Source: Cymbidium sinense (Eukaryota; Streptophyta; Magnoliopsida; Asparagales; Orchidaceae). Taken from it: a stretch of DNA of 64,000 bases. The translations under genes and the position numbers were made by a program. Below, in pieces: positions 13,301 through 25,050 of the stretch (positions within the stretch are counted from its first letter, which is position 1; each line of letters opens with the position of its first letter). Below the pieces are notes generated by a model that had not been told where the DNA came from, made no database searches, and worked only from the letters and a program-made list of their open reading frames with translations. The DNA is taken from assembly GCA_021442155.1 (NCBI GenBank), contig CM038215.1:1388976-1452975 (forward strand), in the 5' to 3' direction.

Positions 13301-13623
13301 AACCCTAAACCATTAATCTTAAACCCTAAACACTAAATTTTAAATCATAAAACTAACTCTATACCCTAAACCCTAAACCTACAACACTAAACCTGCAACC
13401 CTAAACCCTAAAGCCTAAATCCTAAACCCTAACTATAAACCCTAAACCCTAAAAGCATAAACCCTAAAACACTAAACCCTAAACCTTAATCCTTAATCCC
13501 TAATCCTAAACACCAAACCCTAAACCTCAAACCCTAAACCTAAACCTAAAGTAACTAAGTAAATTAATAAATTAACATAAACCCTAAAACTTAATAAACC
13601 TAAACCCAAACATAAACCCTATG
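10389..13623. repeat. Telomere-derived array, block III
   Basis: At least three ordered units ending in tags at 10637-10660, 11627-11650, 12659-12685 (preceded by a second, variant tag near 12540) and 13273-13296, so spacing is about 1.0 kb and then 0.6 kb. After each tag the text becomes CCCTAAA-like; the best stretches are 12690-13050 and 13310-13620. A G-containing patch is at 10730-10890. No gene seen. Confidence 0.85.
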
Positions 13624-14063
13624 AATGGGCAGAACATTAACAAGAACATCACCATCAACTAGGCTCAGTCTAGATCTCAGGGTGGAGGCATTGGTTATCG
13701 CAGTGGTTGTTGGGGATCTGGACATGGGGATGGATATAAAGGTGGTGGTTGTAGTAGTGGTGGTTATGGAGGTGGGAGGAGTGATTGAGATTACAACTAC
13801 GGTGGTGGGGAGAGATTAGGGATATAATTATGGATCCCGCTACTCGACAGATCGAGGTGGTTTTGATGGGCTGGAGAAACTGAAGAACGGTCAATCCGAC
13901 CTACTGCTTATGGAACTATGTCTTTACAGTAGAGAAAGTTCTAATTATTATGGGTTTTTCATTTGCTCTATGAGTGGTGATTTTTGATCGATGTCATCGC
14001 TTATGTCTTATAAAACTTGGTGTGTTAAATGTTGAATCTGAGTTTATTCTCTGTTAAAAAAAA
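13624..14063 (+). pseudogene. GRP pseudogene copy 1
   Basis: 5'-truncated cDNA of a glycine-rich RNA-binding protein of the plant GRP7/GRP8 type. Intact proteins have an N-terminal RRM and a glycine-rich tail and act in RNA processing. The copy begins inside the end of the RRM at the codons for N-G-Q-N (family NGQNLDGRNITVNEAQSR), so most of the RRM is missing. In-frame translation gives NITIN, a TAG stop, then AQSRS and a Gly/Tyr/Ser-rich tail (GYRSG, SSGGYGGGRSD). A TGA follows, and the frame is lost near 13800. A 3' UTR of about 180 bases ends in A8 at 14056-14063, joined to CTAAAAACC. Confidence 0.88.
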
Positions 14064-16304
14064 CTAAAAACCATAAACCATAAACTAAAACCTGAACCCT
14101 AAACCTAAAATCTAAACCCTAAACCCTAAAAATAAAAAAAATAAAAAATGTATAAAAATTTAGAAAAAAAGCACTAACCCTAAATCATAAACCCTAAAAC
14201 TAATCAGTAAACCCAAAACTCTAAAACCTAAATCTATTATAATAAACCCTAAACCCTAAACCCTAAAATGCTAAACCCTAAACCCTAAAACCCTAAACTC
14301 TAAACTTTAAACCCTAAATCCTAAACCATAAAACCTCCACAAAATAAAACCTTGTAAACCATAAAACCTAAATTAAATAAAACCTTAAAATATAATAAAT
14401 AAAACACCTAAACCTAAATAAAATAAGAAAATAAAATAAAATGAAAACCTAAATTAAAACCAAAACCTGAACATAAACCTAAACGTAAACCTAAAAATAA
14501 AATAAAATAAAATAAAATAAAAAATAAAAATAAATTAAATTAAATTAAAACCTAAACTAAATAAAATAAAATAAAATAAAATCAAAATAAAAAGACTAAA
14601 TAAAATAAAAACTAAATAAAAAATAAAAATAAAATAAACCTAAAATAAAATAAATTAAAAAACAAAGTAAAAACTTAAACCTAAAATACAAACGTCAAAA
14701 TAAATCCAAAAACTAAATAAAAAATAAAACCTAAAACTTAAATTTAAAAAAAAAAACCTAAACCTAAAAGAAGAAAATAAAATAAACTGAAACCTTAGCT
14801 AAAATAAATAAAACCTAAAATTAAACTAAACTAAACTAACCTCCAACCCTAATTACCCTACTACCTACCCACCACCATACTCTAAACCTAAACCCTAAAC
14901 TGCTAACCACCCTAAATGCTACCCTCTACCACTCTACTAAACCTAACCACCCAACCTGACCCCTTATCCTAAACATCCTAAACCTAAACCCTAAACCTCC
15001 TAAAACCTGGACCTACTATAAACCTAAAATAAATAAATGAGAAACCTAAATAAAAGAAATTATAATAAACTAAAAAAATAATAAAAAATAACTATAAATA
15101 AACATGGACCACCTGGACTTAAAATAAACTAAAATAAAAAACTAAATAAATAAAATACTAAATAAAATAAATAAATAACAAATAAAATAAACTAATAAAC
15201 CTAAACTTAATTAAAAAAATAAACTAAGCCCAAACCTACTAAACCCTACCTAAACCCTAACTAAACCCCCACAAACCCTACCTAAACCCAACCCTAAACC
15301 CTAAACCTAAAATAAAACTGACCAAAAAAAACCCTAAACACAAAAACTTAAACTAAATAAATTCTAATAATAAAATAAATAAGAAAACCCAAAATTAAAT
15401 AAAATAAAATAAATTAGAAAAACAAAAACCTAAAACTAAACTTAAAAATAAAATATAATGAAAAATAAAATAAAAACTAAAATATAATAAATAAAAACTA
15501 AAACTAAACAAAAAGAATAAAATAAACCTAAGAATAAAAAACCTAAATAAAAAAAGTAAATTTAAAATAAAATAAAATAAAATGAACCTAAAAATAAATA
15601 AAAAGAAACACCTAAATCCTAAATTAAAAAAAACTAAACCTAAAATAAAATAAAATAAACAAAATAAAATAAAACAAAACCTAAAATAAAATAAACTAAA
15701 CTAAAATAAATAAAACTTAAACCAAAACCTAAAAGAAACTAAAAATAAACCCAAACCTAAATTAAAAAATAAAACCTAAATAAAACTAAAATAAAACCAA
15801 AACCTAAACCTAAGATTAAATAAAAAAAAATCTAAAATAAAAAAAACTAAACCTAAAAATAAATATAAAACTCAAGCTAAAAAATAAACCTAAACCTAAA
15901 AAATAAACTAAAATAAAAAACCTAAACTAAAATAAATAAACCTAAAATAAACAAATTAAACTAAATAAAATAAAAAATAAACCTAAATAGAACGAAAAAT
16001 AAAATAAAATAAAATAAATAAAAAATTAACTAAATAAACCTAAACCTAATAGTTTAATTAATTTTTGTAAAAAAATTCCTGAACACTAAACCCTAACCCC
16101 TAAAACTAACCTTAAACCTTAAACCCTAAAATACTAAATCCTAAACCCTAAACCCTAAACCCTAAACCATAAAACCTTAAACCCTAAACCCTAAACCCTA
16201 AACCCTAAACCCTAAACCTTAAACCCTAAACCATAAATCATAAACCCTTAAACCTACAACCCTAAACACCAAACCCTAAACCCTAAACTATCCCTAAACC
16301 CTAA
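14064..16304. repeat. Telomere-derived array, block IV
   Basis: CCCTAAA-like text (14064-14340), A-rich units, then a tag at 16047-16075 followed by one of the cleanest tracts in the window: five or more perfect CCCTAAA repeats at about 16181-16217. Patches with fewer A (about 14835-15010 and 15225-15310: CTACCTACCCACCACC, CTAAACCCCCACAAACC) interrupt it. No gene seen. Confidence 0.85.
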
Positions 16305-16786
16305 AATGGGAAAAACTTTGATGGTAGGAACATCACCATCATCTAGGCTCAGTCTAGATCAGGTTATGGAGGCGAAGGCAGAGGCGACGATTATTACAGT
16401 GGTGGTGGGGGATCTAGAGGTGTGGTGGATATCGAGGTGATGGTTAAAGTAGTGGTGGTTTTAGAGGCAAGAGGAGCAACAAAAGTTACAGCCCTTTAGC
16501 AGAGAAAGAGATCAGGGATATGTTGGTGGATCCTGTTACTCGAGAGGAGGGGGTGGTTTTGATAAAAATTGGAGAGACTGAAGAACGACCAATCTGATCT
16601 GCTACTTATGGAATTGTGTCTTTGTAGTAGAGATAGATCTACTTATCTAGGATTTTTGATTTGCTCTATGGGTGCTCATTTTTTATTTATGTCGTCGCTT
16701 GTGCCTTAGAAAACTTGGGGTGGTACTTTGTTGATGAAATCAAAAAGAAGAAATGTTGAATCTGAATTTGTTCTCTATTAAAAAAA
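16305..16786 (+). pseudogene. GRP pseudogene copy 2
   Basis: Same 5' start as copy 1 (AATGGG), with the TAG at the same codon (NITII-stop-AQSRS). The glycine-rich tail is readable as GYGGEGRGDDYYSGGGGSRG before a one-base deletion shifts the frame. The end of the tail and the 3' UTR are full length. The A-run is at 16780-16786, followed by TCCCCTAAACCC. Followed 222 bases later by copy 3. Confidence 0.87.
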
Positions 16787-17008
16787 TCCCCTAAACCCTA
16801 AACCCTAAACCCTAAAAGCTAAACTCTAAACCTTAAACCTACAACCCTAAACCCTAAACCATAAAACTCTAAATCCTAAACCCTAAATCATAAACCATAA
16901 ACCCTGAACCCTAAAACCTACAACCTTAAACCTTAAACCCCAATCCCTAAATCCTAAACTAACCCTAAACCCTAAACACCAAACTAACCCTAAATCCTAA
17001 ACTCTAAG
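16787..17008. repeat. CCCTAAA spacer between GRP copies 2 and 3
   Basis: 222 bases of near-canonical repeat with interspersed CCATAAA, CCTTAAA and CCTACAA variants. No tag and no A-rich unit lie between the two GRP copies, as also seen between copies 5 to 8. Confidence 0.85.
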
Positions 17009-17300
17009 AATGTGCAGAACCTTAACGATAAGAGCATCACCATCAACTAGGATCAGTCTAGATATAGCAGTGGAGGTAAAAGCAGAGGCAGTGGTTATGA
17101 TAGTGGTGGTGGGGGATCTAGACGTGCTGGTCGATATGGAGGTGGTGGTCCAAGTAGTGGTGGTTATAGAGGCAATAGGAGTGATAGAGGTTACAGTTGT
17201 GAGGGTGGGTGAGAGATCAGGGGATATGATGGGGATCCTGCACTGAGTGAGGGTGGTTACGGTGGGAGAGAAAATGAAGAAAGTTGATAGATTTTGCTAT
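17009..17300 (+). pseudogene. GRP pseudogene copy 3 (3'-truncated)
   Basis: Starts at the same base as the other copies and has the shared TAG codon (NITIN-stop-DQSRY). The Gly-rich tail runs through RSDRGYS. It breaks off near 17280-17330, where sequence containing TTTAGGGTTTAAG leads back to the array. It is the only copy without a full 3' UTR and A-tail, so its right end was lost after insertion. It lies about 330 bases left of the retroelement left edge at 17633. Confidence 0.83.
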
Positions 17301-17632
17301 AAGTGATAATTTAGGGTTTAAGTTTCTAAAACTTAAACCCTAAACCTTAAGCCCTAAACCCTAAACTCTAAACTAAAACTTAATCCTTAAACTTAAAATA
17401 AAAACCTTGAACCCAAAACACTAAATCCTAAACCCTAAACCCTAAAATCCCTAAACCTAAAACACTAAACCTTAAACCCTATACCGTAAAACCCTAAACC
17501 CTAAACCCTAAAACCATAAACCCTAAACTCTAAAACCTATAAGACTAAACCCCCCAAACCAAACCCCCCAAACCTAAACAAACCCTAAATCTAAACTAAC
17601 TAAACCTAAACCATAATTCTATACCTAAACCT
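17301..17632. repeat. Telomeric tract at left edge of copy A
   Basis: Degenerate CCCTAAA repeat up to the retroelement junction. At 17550-17574 two runs of six C are separated by AAACCAAA, so the opposite strand has two G6 runs with shorter G-pairs nearby and could form a G-quadruplex. Confidence 0.8.
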
Positions 17633-17743
17633 TGAATAAATATGTCATTAGGTAGATCTAAAGAATGACCTAATCTATATAGTTAAGGTAGCTAAAGAAA
17701 ATGTCTTCAAGAGACTTTCCCTTGACTCTTAGTGATTTGAATA
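17633..17743. mobile_element. 110-base left-edge stub (A)
   Basis: Begins TGAATAAATATGTCATTAG, directly after CCTAAACCT, and ends before an internal CCCTAAA motif. The same stub recurs at 45142-45256 and 54589-54680, each time as the left border against telomeric repeat. The initial TG could be an LTR terminus, but this is unproven. Confidence 0.7.
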
Positions 17744-17763
17744 CCCTAAACCCTAACCCTAAA
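17744..17763. repeat. Telomere motif inside the retroelement left edge (A)
   Basis: CCCTAAACCCTAACCCTAAA between the stub and the AT-rich satellite-like part. The same 20 bases occur at 45257-45276 in copy B. The stub and the AT-rich part were therefore brought together across telomeric repeat before the A/B duplication. Confidence 0.8.
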
Positions 17764-19229
17764 TCATATTATAATAATATTTATTATAGTATAATGTAGC
17801 ATCATATATTGGAGCACGTATTCATGTGTTTTTGGATGTTATAAGATGTTTTTGAAATGTTTTAGTATATTATGGTATTGTGCCCTATAGTCTATTTTAA
17901 TATAAATCATAAAAATATTGATTGAATAAATTAGATGATGAAATTTGTTAAATTTGTAGTGGGAATTAGGTTGTAGTGCCAAAGGGGTGCTATGCCACTT
18001 ATAGTCTAAAAAGTAAGATTTTATGTTCAAAATAAATATTATACATTGTAACATTATATAGCATCATATATCATAATAAATTATTCTGCATTTTAAATTC
18101 TTTTAGTATTTTACAATCATGCAGTCGAGCTTACACTAGCATTATTTATAAAAATGTTGATTTAGACTTTAAAAAAGTGGAATTTGGTAAAATTCATAAG
18201 AGGTAGAGCATGTCATCATAATATATTGTTTTAATTTAAAATATGTAAGTGATACGACTAAAATATATAGTTTTTCATTATTTAGACTATTTTTATGATT
18301 TTTTATCTTAAGCAATCCCTTGATATGCAATATAATATAATATGTTATAGTGTATTATAATATAGGATGCCATAACATAGTGTAGCATCATGCATTATAA
18401 CATACTATTATGTATTACTACTTATCGTTTAGCATATTTTAGTTTGTTATAATATGATGTAGTTGAGTTTGTACTAGTGTAATTTATAAAATTACTGATT
18501 TATAGGTTGAGATGATGGGATTTGGCCAAATTTAAGGTAAGCTTTAGGGAACATCATTGGGGGTGTGTTATGGTGTGTCATTTAATCAAAAGAATGGAAT
18601 TTTTCATCAAAATAAATGTTCATTTTCAACCAAATTTTATAAATTTTTTCTTAAAGTGATTCATTTTAAGGTGTAATGTAAGATAATATATTACATGAAA
18701 GCATATTAAAATATAATGTACATAACAATATAACTTCACATATAAGAATGTGGTGGTGTGTTACAAAATGTTAATGTACATTTTAGTATGTTTTAATTTT
18801 GTTATAATACATGGGATCAAAACTCACAAAAATGTTAATCTGAAGATTGAGATTAAAGAATTTGGCCAAATTCATGACACACACCAAGAAGAAACACCAA
18901 AATTATGCTATTTTGTACCATTTCTAATAGAAAATAACAATTTTACATCCAAAATGAACATTATTCATATTTTGAGATAATTTTGTTATTTGTTCCTTTT
19001 AAGTGATTCTAATGAAGTGTAATGTTAGACAATATATTATATTATATAAAATTATAATATAACATCATATATTATAATATAATATAGTGTGTTACTTCAC
19101 ACTATAATATGTTTAACATGATATTGTATAGTTAGTTTGAGCTTGCACCATCACAAATCATAAAATGTTGATTACAATGTTAAGATGATGTAATTTGAAT
19201 GAATACAATGTTAGGCATTTGGTTGAAGT
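17764..19229. repeat. AT-rich tandem repeats, about 335-base monomer
   Basis: A recurring core (TTTATAAAAATGTTGATTTA, then AAGATGATG and AATTTGGCCAAATT) lies near 17912, 18150, 18489, 18828 and 19161, giving spacings of about 238, 339, 339 and 333. Between cores are TATAATATAATATG-type palindromic stretches. Copy B repeats the block at 45277-46760. It carries no coding frame. Arrays between integrase and 3' LTR are common in Tat/Ogre-type elements, which is how I read it. Confidence 0.75.
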
Positions 19230-21690
19230 ATTAAAGGTGTTCATAAGAGAAGAAATAAGATTTGATGAGAATTCCATGTTAAGGACATGGTGGGAGATCT
19301 GCTAGGGGATCATAAATGCATTGAAAAAGACATGTGAGGGGTCTATGTTGAAGGCATAGAAGAAGAAAATCTGTTGGGGATAAGGTTTGAATTTGATTTG
19401 ATTATATGATTTGTGGAAAGAAGATCTGTTGGGGATAAGAATCTATAATCCTTGAGGGATTAAGATCAAATCAACTTTAATTTATTTTATTTTAATTGAT
19501 GTGGAGACATATCTACTAGAGATATGGGCTCAAGTCCACTAGGGATCCGGTATATGAACCTTCCACTAAGGAAGCAGGTTCGAGCTATTCATTGGGGATT
19601 TGAATTTGAGTTTGATTTCATAGAATAGTTTGGAGATGTATCCATTGGGAATAAGAGTTTGGTTGGAGTTTTTTGATTTAAACTCTACTAGGGGAGTTGG
19701 TTTAATTTGGCTCCATTAGGGAAGTTAGTTTTGAATTTGAATTGTTTGCTTGACTTGTTTATATATGATTTGGGGCTCCATTGGGGAGAAGGGTGTGATT
19801 TAACTCCAATGGGGAAAATTAGATTGGGTTTAATTCAATCTGAGTTAATGTATAGACCCTGTCAGTGTGTGATGAACCCACTAAGAAGGGGCTATATTAG
19901 CCTTGATGTACCTCAAGTTTACAAATCCAAAGGGACAGTCTACCTGCTGCGGGGTAGAGCTATCCAACCTAAGGGGTTGCCTTTCATTTGAAATGGCTAT
20001 GGTAGAAAGAAGGCATAGCAGACTTACATCTTCCAAAGTGCGGAACAACCGTTGGGGTGACCTTTTGGATGCACAATAAACACGCAGGAGACTCTTGAGT
20101 GAATCACTAGGGACTTATGTCAACTCAAAAGTATTCAGGATTAATTTTATCTTAATTTCATGTGATTTGATATGATTTGTTTGGTAGTTTGATTTTAAAT
20201 TGAGGACATATCCACTGGGGATGTGAGCTAAGTCAAATTTGATAGATTTAATTCACGGACCATGTTGGTGTGCGATGGACCCACTGAGAAGGGGATATAT
20301 TGGACTTGTCCTATCTTAGATTTACAAATTCAAAGGGATAGTCTATTGGCCATGGGGTAGAGCTAGCCAACCTAAAGGTTGCCTTTCGGTGTGCAATGAC
20401 TATGCTAAGAAGAAAGTGTAGCAGACTTACATCTTATAAAGCAGGGAACAACCGTTGGGGTGACCTATTGGTAACACAATAAATAGAACCTGTGTTAGGG
20501 GAGACTATTGAGTGAATGTCGTTGGGAACTTATATCAACTCAATAGTAGTCAGGCGATTCCTTTAAAGAGTTTAGTTGACACTTCCCTAAAGATAGGATG
20601 TCTGCTTGGGAAAAGGTACCGCTAGGGTGTCCTCCTAATCCACAAGTGAATATATATTTTTGTTTATATGTTTGCATAAACCCTATTGGTGTACAAGGGA
20701 CCACACTAAGAAGGGACTATGTTGGCCTTAACCTATCTTAAATTTACTTAATGAAGGGAGAATCTGTACATCCATAAGATGAATTCTCCAACCATAGGGG
20801 TGGTTACTAGAAAGAGCTGTCCATAGTAACGTAGGGTAGTGTCTAAATGGGGTGTAAAAGATGTTATCTAAATATAGTGCCCACATAAGAAGTGCTATTA
20901 GGGCCGTTATCTTGAGCCTTGGAAAAGAAAGCCTATAGTTGTACGGTGGCCAACTCAAGAAGAAAATATACTTACATCTATCATGAGTGGTGTATCCAAA
21001 GGTGTGAGAACCAACCAACTTAAGGTGTATCCATCAGCATGAGTGGTGTATCCATCAGCATAGTGAGAATAAACCAACCAAAGGTGCCCATCAGTGTGCA
21101 ATGATTAGTCTGGAAAGATAGCAGGTAGGCTTACAGCTTTCTAAGTGAATTGATCATCGAGATAGCCTATCGTTGGTGGGACATATGCTATCTGACATAG
21201 AGTGACTACTAAGCGAGGAGACCCGAGCAAGGACTGGACCCAAACTTGAAGTAGTAAGGAGGGAAGGAGCCATGAGGGGACTTATCCTAAATCTCAAATA
21301 TACTCAACCTATTCAATGCACGTAGGCTAATCCAAGAAGAAAGCATAGTAGATAAACATCCTCTTAAATGAAGCCAAGATGAGGTAGCTTACCGGCCATG
21401 CAATAATGCCTACCAGACTAACAAGGCACTCATCAATGTGTAGTGGCCAAGTAAGAAAGGAAAGTATAGCAGACTTACATCCTCCAAAGCAAGAAGACCA
21501 CTAAGGTGACACACTAACAGGGTAGCACATAAGCTCAACCTTGAGCAGCTACTAAGTGAGTGTCGCAGGTGGCATTATCTCAACTCATAGTAGCCCAAGA
21601 CAAAAGATATGTGTTTGTTTTATATGTTTGTGTGTAGTTTGTGTTCGTGTTGTGTTGATGAAGGATAGGACACCACTCGGGTTCCTTACA
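19230..21690. repeat. Imperfect tandem repeats downstream of pol, about 400 bases
   Basis: A phrase containing AGCAGACTTACATC recurs near 20017, 20420, about 20961 (diverged), 21128 (diverged) and 21469. It is usually preceded by GTGTGCAATGRCTAT and followed by CAACCGTTGGGGTGACC and GAGTGAATGTC. The part at 19230-19830 has a shorter theme of CTCCACTAGGGGA-like words. The block is non-coding; the frames at 19707-19991 and 20728-21018 have no domain. Copies of the block are at about 46760-48928, 54681-55160 (only the end) and 60906-62220. Confidence 0.7.
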
Positions 21691-21696
21691 CCTACC

Positions 21697-22130
21697 CTAA
21701 ACACATCGTGAAGGATTTCCAAACAAGAATACTTTCAACATGGAAGAGATTGAATTCGAAATAGAATTTTCATTGATGATAATTATTTTCAAACATAATT
21801 TATAATATTTCTTTAAGCAGAGCCTATTGATCAAAAGCATTGGGAACTCTCCCTTATGATTAATAAACTGATAAGATCTTTCTTGGTTGGTCTTCTCTAT
21901 GGTAAAAAGGCCTTCCCAAGTGGGTTCAAACTTGCCTCCCATCTTAGGACAGGCAACAATCAGTCTCCTTAGAACTAAAATAAGCTCTCCTACTTGAAAA
22001 GTTCTAGGACAAACCAACTTATTGTGAGCTTGAATCATTTTAGCTTTGTATAACTCAAGGTTTTGGCATGCCCACAGGTGTCTCTCCACCAAACCTTTAA
22101 GCTCTTCTAATCACAACTCGGTGTTCAACT
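21697..22130 (-). pseudogene. Integrase C-terminal domain (A)
   Basis: The minus frame 21697-22092 reads VCPRTFQVGELILVLRR, then KFEPTWEGLFTIEK and FPMLLINRLCLKKYYK. This matches the DNA-binding tail of gypsy integrase (family pattern RxFQVGDLVLxxR ... KxxxxWEGPY ... LKxYY). It is open for 131 codons but cut off from the catalytic core by stops. It is the end of the polyprotein; the tandem repeats begin right after it. Confidence 0.85.
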
Positions 22131-22950
22131 CTGTTGTGATCTTGCTATCCACAGCTATCCTTAGTGATGGGAGTTAGACTTCTAATGGTAGAATGTCTTT
22201 AGACCCATACTAAGGAGAAATGAGTATAATGAGTTGGAGTACTATATGTGGTGCAGTAGGGCCACAAGGCTTCAACTAACTACTCATGCCACTATCACTT
22301 GTTATTATCGAGTGACTTCTTTAGTATTTGGATGAGAGTTTTATTGAAGACTTCTACTAAGCCGTTTTCCCTCGGGTAGTTGATGGTAGAATATCTCCAA
22401 TCAATGTTGTGTCTCCGAGAAAAGTTATTGATCAGTGCTCTTGAATGTAGTACCATTATCAAATATAATTCATCAAGGAACTCTGAACCTATATATGATA
22501 TGATTCATAAAAAACTGGAGCGCATGCTAAGCTATGATCTCTCTAAGCAAAATTTCCTTCGGCCATTTAGAAAAGTAATCAGTAGCTGCTAAAATGAACC
22601 AATGACCCTTGGAAGAAGGGGGATCAATCAGACCCACTATGTTGATACAACAACACTCGAATGGCCATGAGGCCAATGAAGGATGTAGAATATTGGGTAA
22701 TTACTGTAAGACCACACCGTGTATTTGGCATTGGTGGCATCACCTAGCCCAATCCATGCAATCTTTGATCATCGATGGTCAGTATCTAATCTCTTGATCT
22801 TGGCTTTCATCTTAGGATCGGATTGGTTGGCTCCACATAATCTTGAGTGTACCTCGGTCACGATCTTATGAGTTTCATGATTGTCTATATAACATAACCA
22901 CATATGATCGAAAGATCGCCAGTACAAGACACCATCCACAAGAGCTTAGG
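22131..22950 (-). pseudogene. Integrase zinc finger and catalytic core (A)
   Basis: Minus-strand remnants of integrase, which joins element cDNA to the host chromosome. The end of the HHCC finger reads CHQCQIHGVV (about 22700). The core then reads ECCCINIVGLIDPPSSKGH and ILAATDYFSKW (about 22575-22665). The first catalytic Asp, expected in GxDIVG, is Asn here. The second (ATDYFSKW) is kept. In-frame stops occur (for example after ARx and VLQx). Confidence 0.8.
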
Positions 22951-23149
22951 AAAGTGCTCTCTACTTCATCTGATGGGCTTGGGAATTCTCTTAAGGTAGT
23001 TTTCCTTTATTTAGGTAGTCCATGAATGATTGCCTCTAATCTAACTCCTCTTCCTTCTTGGCAATGAAAACCTCCCTTTCAAGAAAGTACATTTTGATGA
23101 GTTCAATGTCAATATAGGATAAGACTTGTCTATTTAGACCTTTATTGAT

Positions 23150-23720
23150 ATGGACTCATCCTCGACATGTTAACTCATTGGCAAGGTTAGCTAAAGCATA
23201 TGCTACGATGTTCTCTCCTCGAGGAGTCTTATAAATGGTAACCTCTAGGATTTGGGCCAATAACTCCATGGTGTACTTGTGGTAGTGATGAAGTTTAGGC
23301 TTTATAACCTTATAGGACCTAGTGATTAGATTGATAACTAGCTAAGAATCCTCAAAGATGTTGATGTTCTAGATGCTTAGAGTAACGACTAACTCTACAC
23401 TGAAAATTAGAGCCTCATATTAAGCTTTATTGTTGGTCCAAGGATTGGATAGATGATATGAGAATCCCATCACATCACAGTCTAGAGTTAAGAGAACTAT
23501 TCCTACCCCTACCTTTCTAGAATAGTATATTGTGGTTCTTCTCCTCTCTGGGAGGAAGCCACTCCATCAAACATCTCCCAGTGGTGAATGCTAGTATCCC
23601 CTAAGTTCATGATTTGTTCATCTGGAAGATCATCACTAACCAGAGATTCAGCAGGAAGTGGGTGTGCTACTAAGAAATCTGCTAGCGCTTGTCCTTTCAT
23701 TGCATAGAGGGTTACAAAGG
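23150..23720 (-). pseudogene. RNase H domain (A)
   Basis: The minus frame 23509-23700 reads KGQALADFLVAHPLPAESL, then SDDLPDEQIMN and HHWEMFDGVASS. This is the start of the plant-retrotransposon RNase H, which degrades the RNA strand of the RNA/DNA hybrid. Downstream, EYEALI-like and DSQLV-like remnants lie at about 23330-23430, broken by stops. The WEMFDG Asp is present here but is Val in copy C. Confidence 0.8.
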
Positions 23721-23829
23721 TAATGTCAAAGTGAGTGGATCATTGACCATCGTGCCAATTGTCTGGATAGCGTCAGCCATGTTATAAGATACTATAGCTG
23801 ATTGATCCTAGTGATTAAGTTCACCTTAT

Positions 23830-24335
23830 GAGGAAGCTTGTAGTGCAATAGCTTTTGGGATGCAATGATTAATGTTAGGCAATAATTCTCAATGGGTGGA
23901 TAGTTAGCCTCCATAGCGATTACATGATGGCTGAGGTAGTAGAATGTATTTCCCTTCCCTTCATCATTGGCTTAGCCAACAAAGCACCAAGAGAGTCATC
24001 TAATGCAGCAGTGTAAAGTATGAGAGGCTTTCCTAAGATTGAGGCTAGAACCAGCGGCGTCATTAAGTAATGCTTGATGCCTTTGAAGGCATGTTCACAC
24101 TTGTCATCCAACTTGAACTTGGCATCCTTTTTGACAAGTGCTGGATATAAAGCATATTAGATACTCTAACTTCCCTTGGAATGATCTTAGTTGAGTTAAG
24201 CTTTACGGTGGCATTTATAATATTCCTTGTTCTTCTCTGGATCGATTTCAATTCCCTAGTGTTGGACAACAAACCCAAGAAATTTCCCTAAAGCTACTCC
24301 AAATGCACACTTCAAGAGGTTCATTTTGAGGTTAA
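23830..24335 (-). pseudogene. Reverse-transcriptase connection region (A)
   Basis: The minus frames 23920-24111 and 24063-24278 read DDKCEHAFKGIKHYLMTPLVLA, then GKPLILYTAALDDSLGALLA. This is the typical start of the region after RT that leads into RNase H in gypsy elements (family pattern CxxAFxxIKxYL). Frameshifts separate the pieces. Confidence 0.78.
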
Positions 24336-25045
24336 ATTATCTTAACTATTCGAAAACTACACTCAAGTTAAAGACATGGTCTTCCTTTTCTATACTTTTG
24401 ACCAAGAGATCATCGATATAGCACTCGACTTGATGATGAATGAGTTCATCAAAGATTCGAGTCATAACCCCCTGGTATGTAGCATTGGCATTTTTAAGGC
24501 TGAAAGGCATCACTTTATAGCTATAGATTCTGATTGGGGGTTCTAAAAGTAGTATTTCATTCATCTTCAGGGGCCATCTTTATTTACTTATATCCAGATG
24601 ATCCATCAATGAAAGAGAAGACTTTATAAGATGAGGCATTGTCTACCATCAATTTCAGGATTGGTAATGGAAATTCGTCTTTTGTATATGCCTTATTTAA
24701 ATCCCTAGAATTGATGCATATGTGAATTTCACCATTCTTTTTTTTAACTGGGATGATGCTGGCTAACCCGATAGGGTATTTTTCTTCCCAGATGAATTCT
24801 GTATCGATTAGTTTCTTGACTTCATAATTGACCTATTATTCTATGTCTAATCGCATGTGTCTAGGAGCTTGCTTGATAGGGTTAGTAGTAGGCTCTATTC
24901 ATAGTTTATAGATCACTACATCAAGAGCCAATCCAAGCATCTCTTCATAACACCATGCAAAGCAGTCCTTAAACTCAGTCAATAGCCTAACTATGTCATT
25001 AGTTTTAATTTCATTCAACAAAGAACTTATGTAAGTCAAGCGTGG
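24336..25045 (-). pseudogene. Reverse transcriptase (A)
   Basis: Minus-strand RT fragments, running from high to low coordinates. KDCFAWCYEEMLGL (about 24945) and KQAPRHMRL lead in. SIIPVKKKNGEIHICINSRDLNKAY follows in two pieces (about 24690-24770), then FSFIDGSSGYK (about 24585-24615), MPFSLKNANATYQ (about 24480-24510) and the active-site box CYIDDLLVKS (about 24395-24425). Two catalytic Asp are present in YIDD. Stops after IYKL, DIE and SGYK make it dead. Confidence 0.88.
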
Positions 25046-25050
25046 ATCTT

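Noticed and set aside
1..16304. Nanopore TTTAGGG to TTTAAAA miscalls as the source of the AATAAA text
   Set aside because: That error would read as TTTTAAA on +, not AAATAAA, and the phrase order is conserved between distant units. Artefact remains possible only for the CCTGGG patches.
19707..21018. Short frames 19707-19991 (+) and 20728-21018 (-) as genes
   Set aside because: They fall in the imperfect 400-base repeats, are not conserved as frames in copies B and D, and lack domains.
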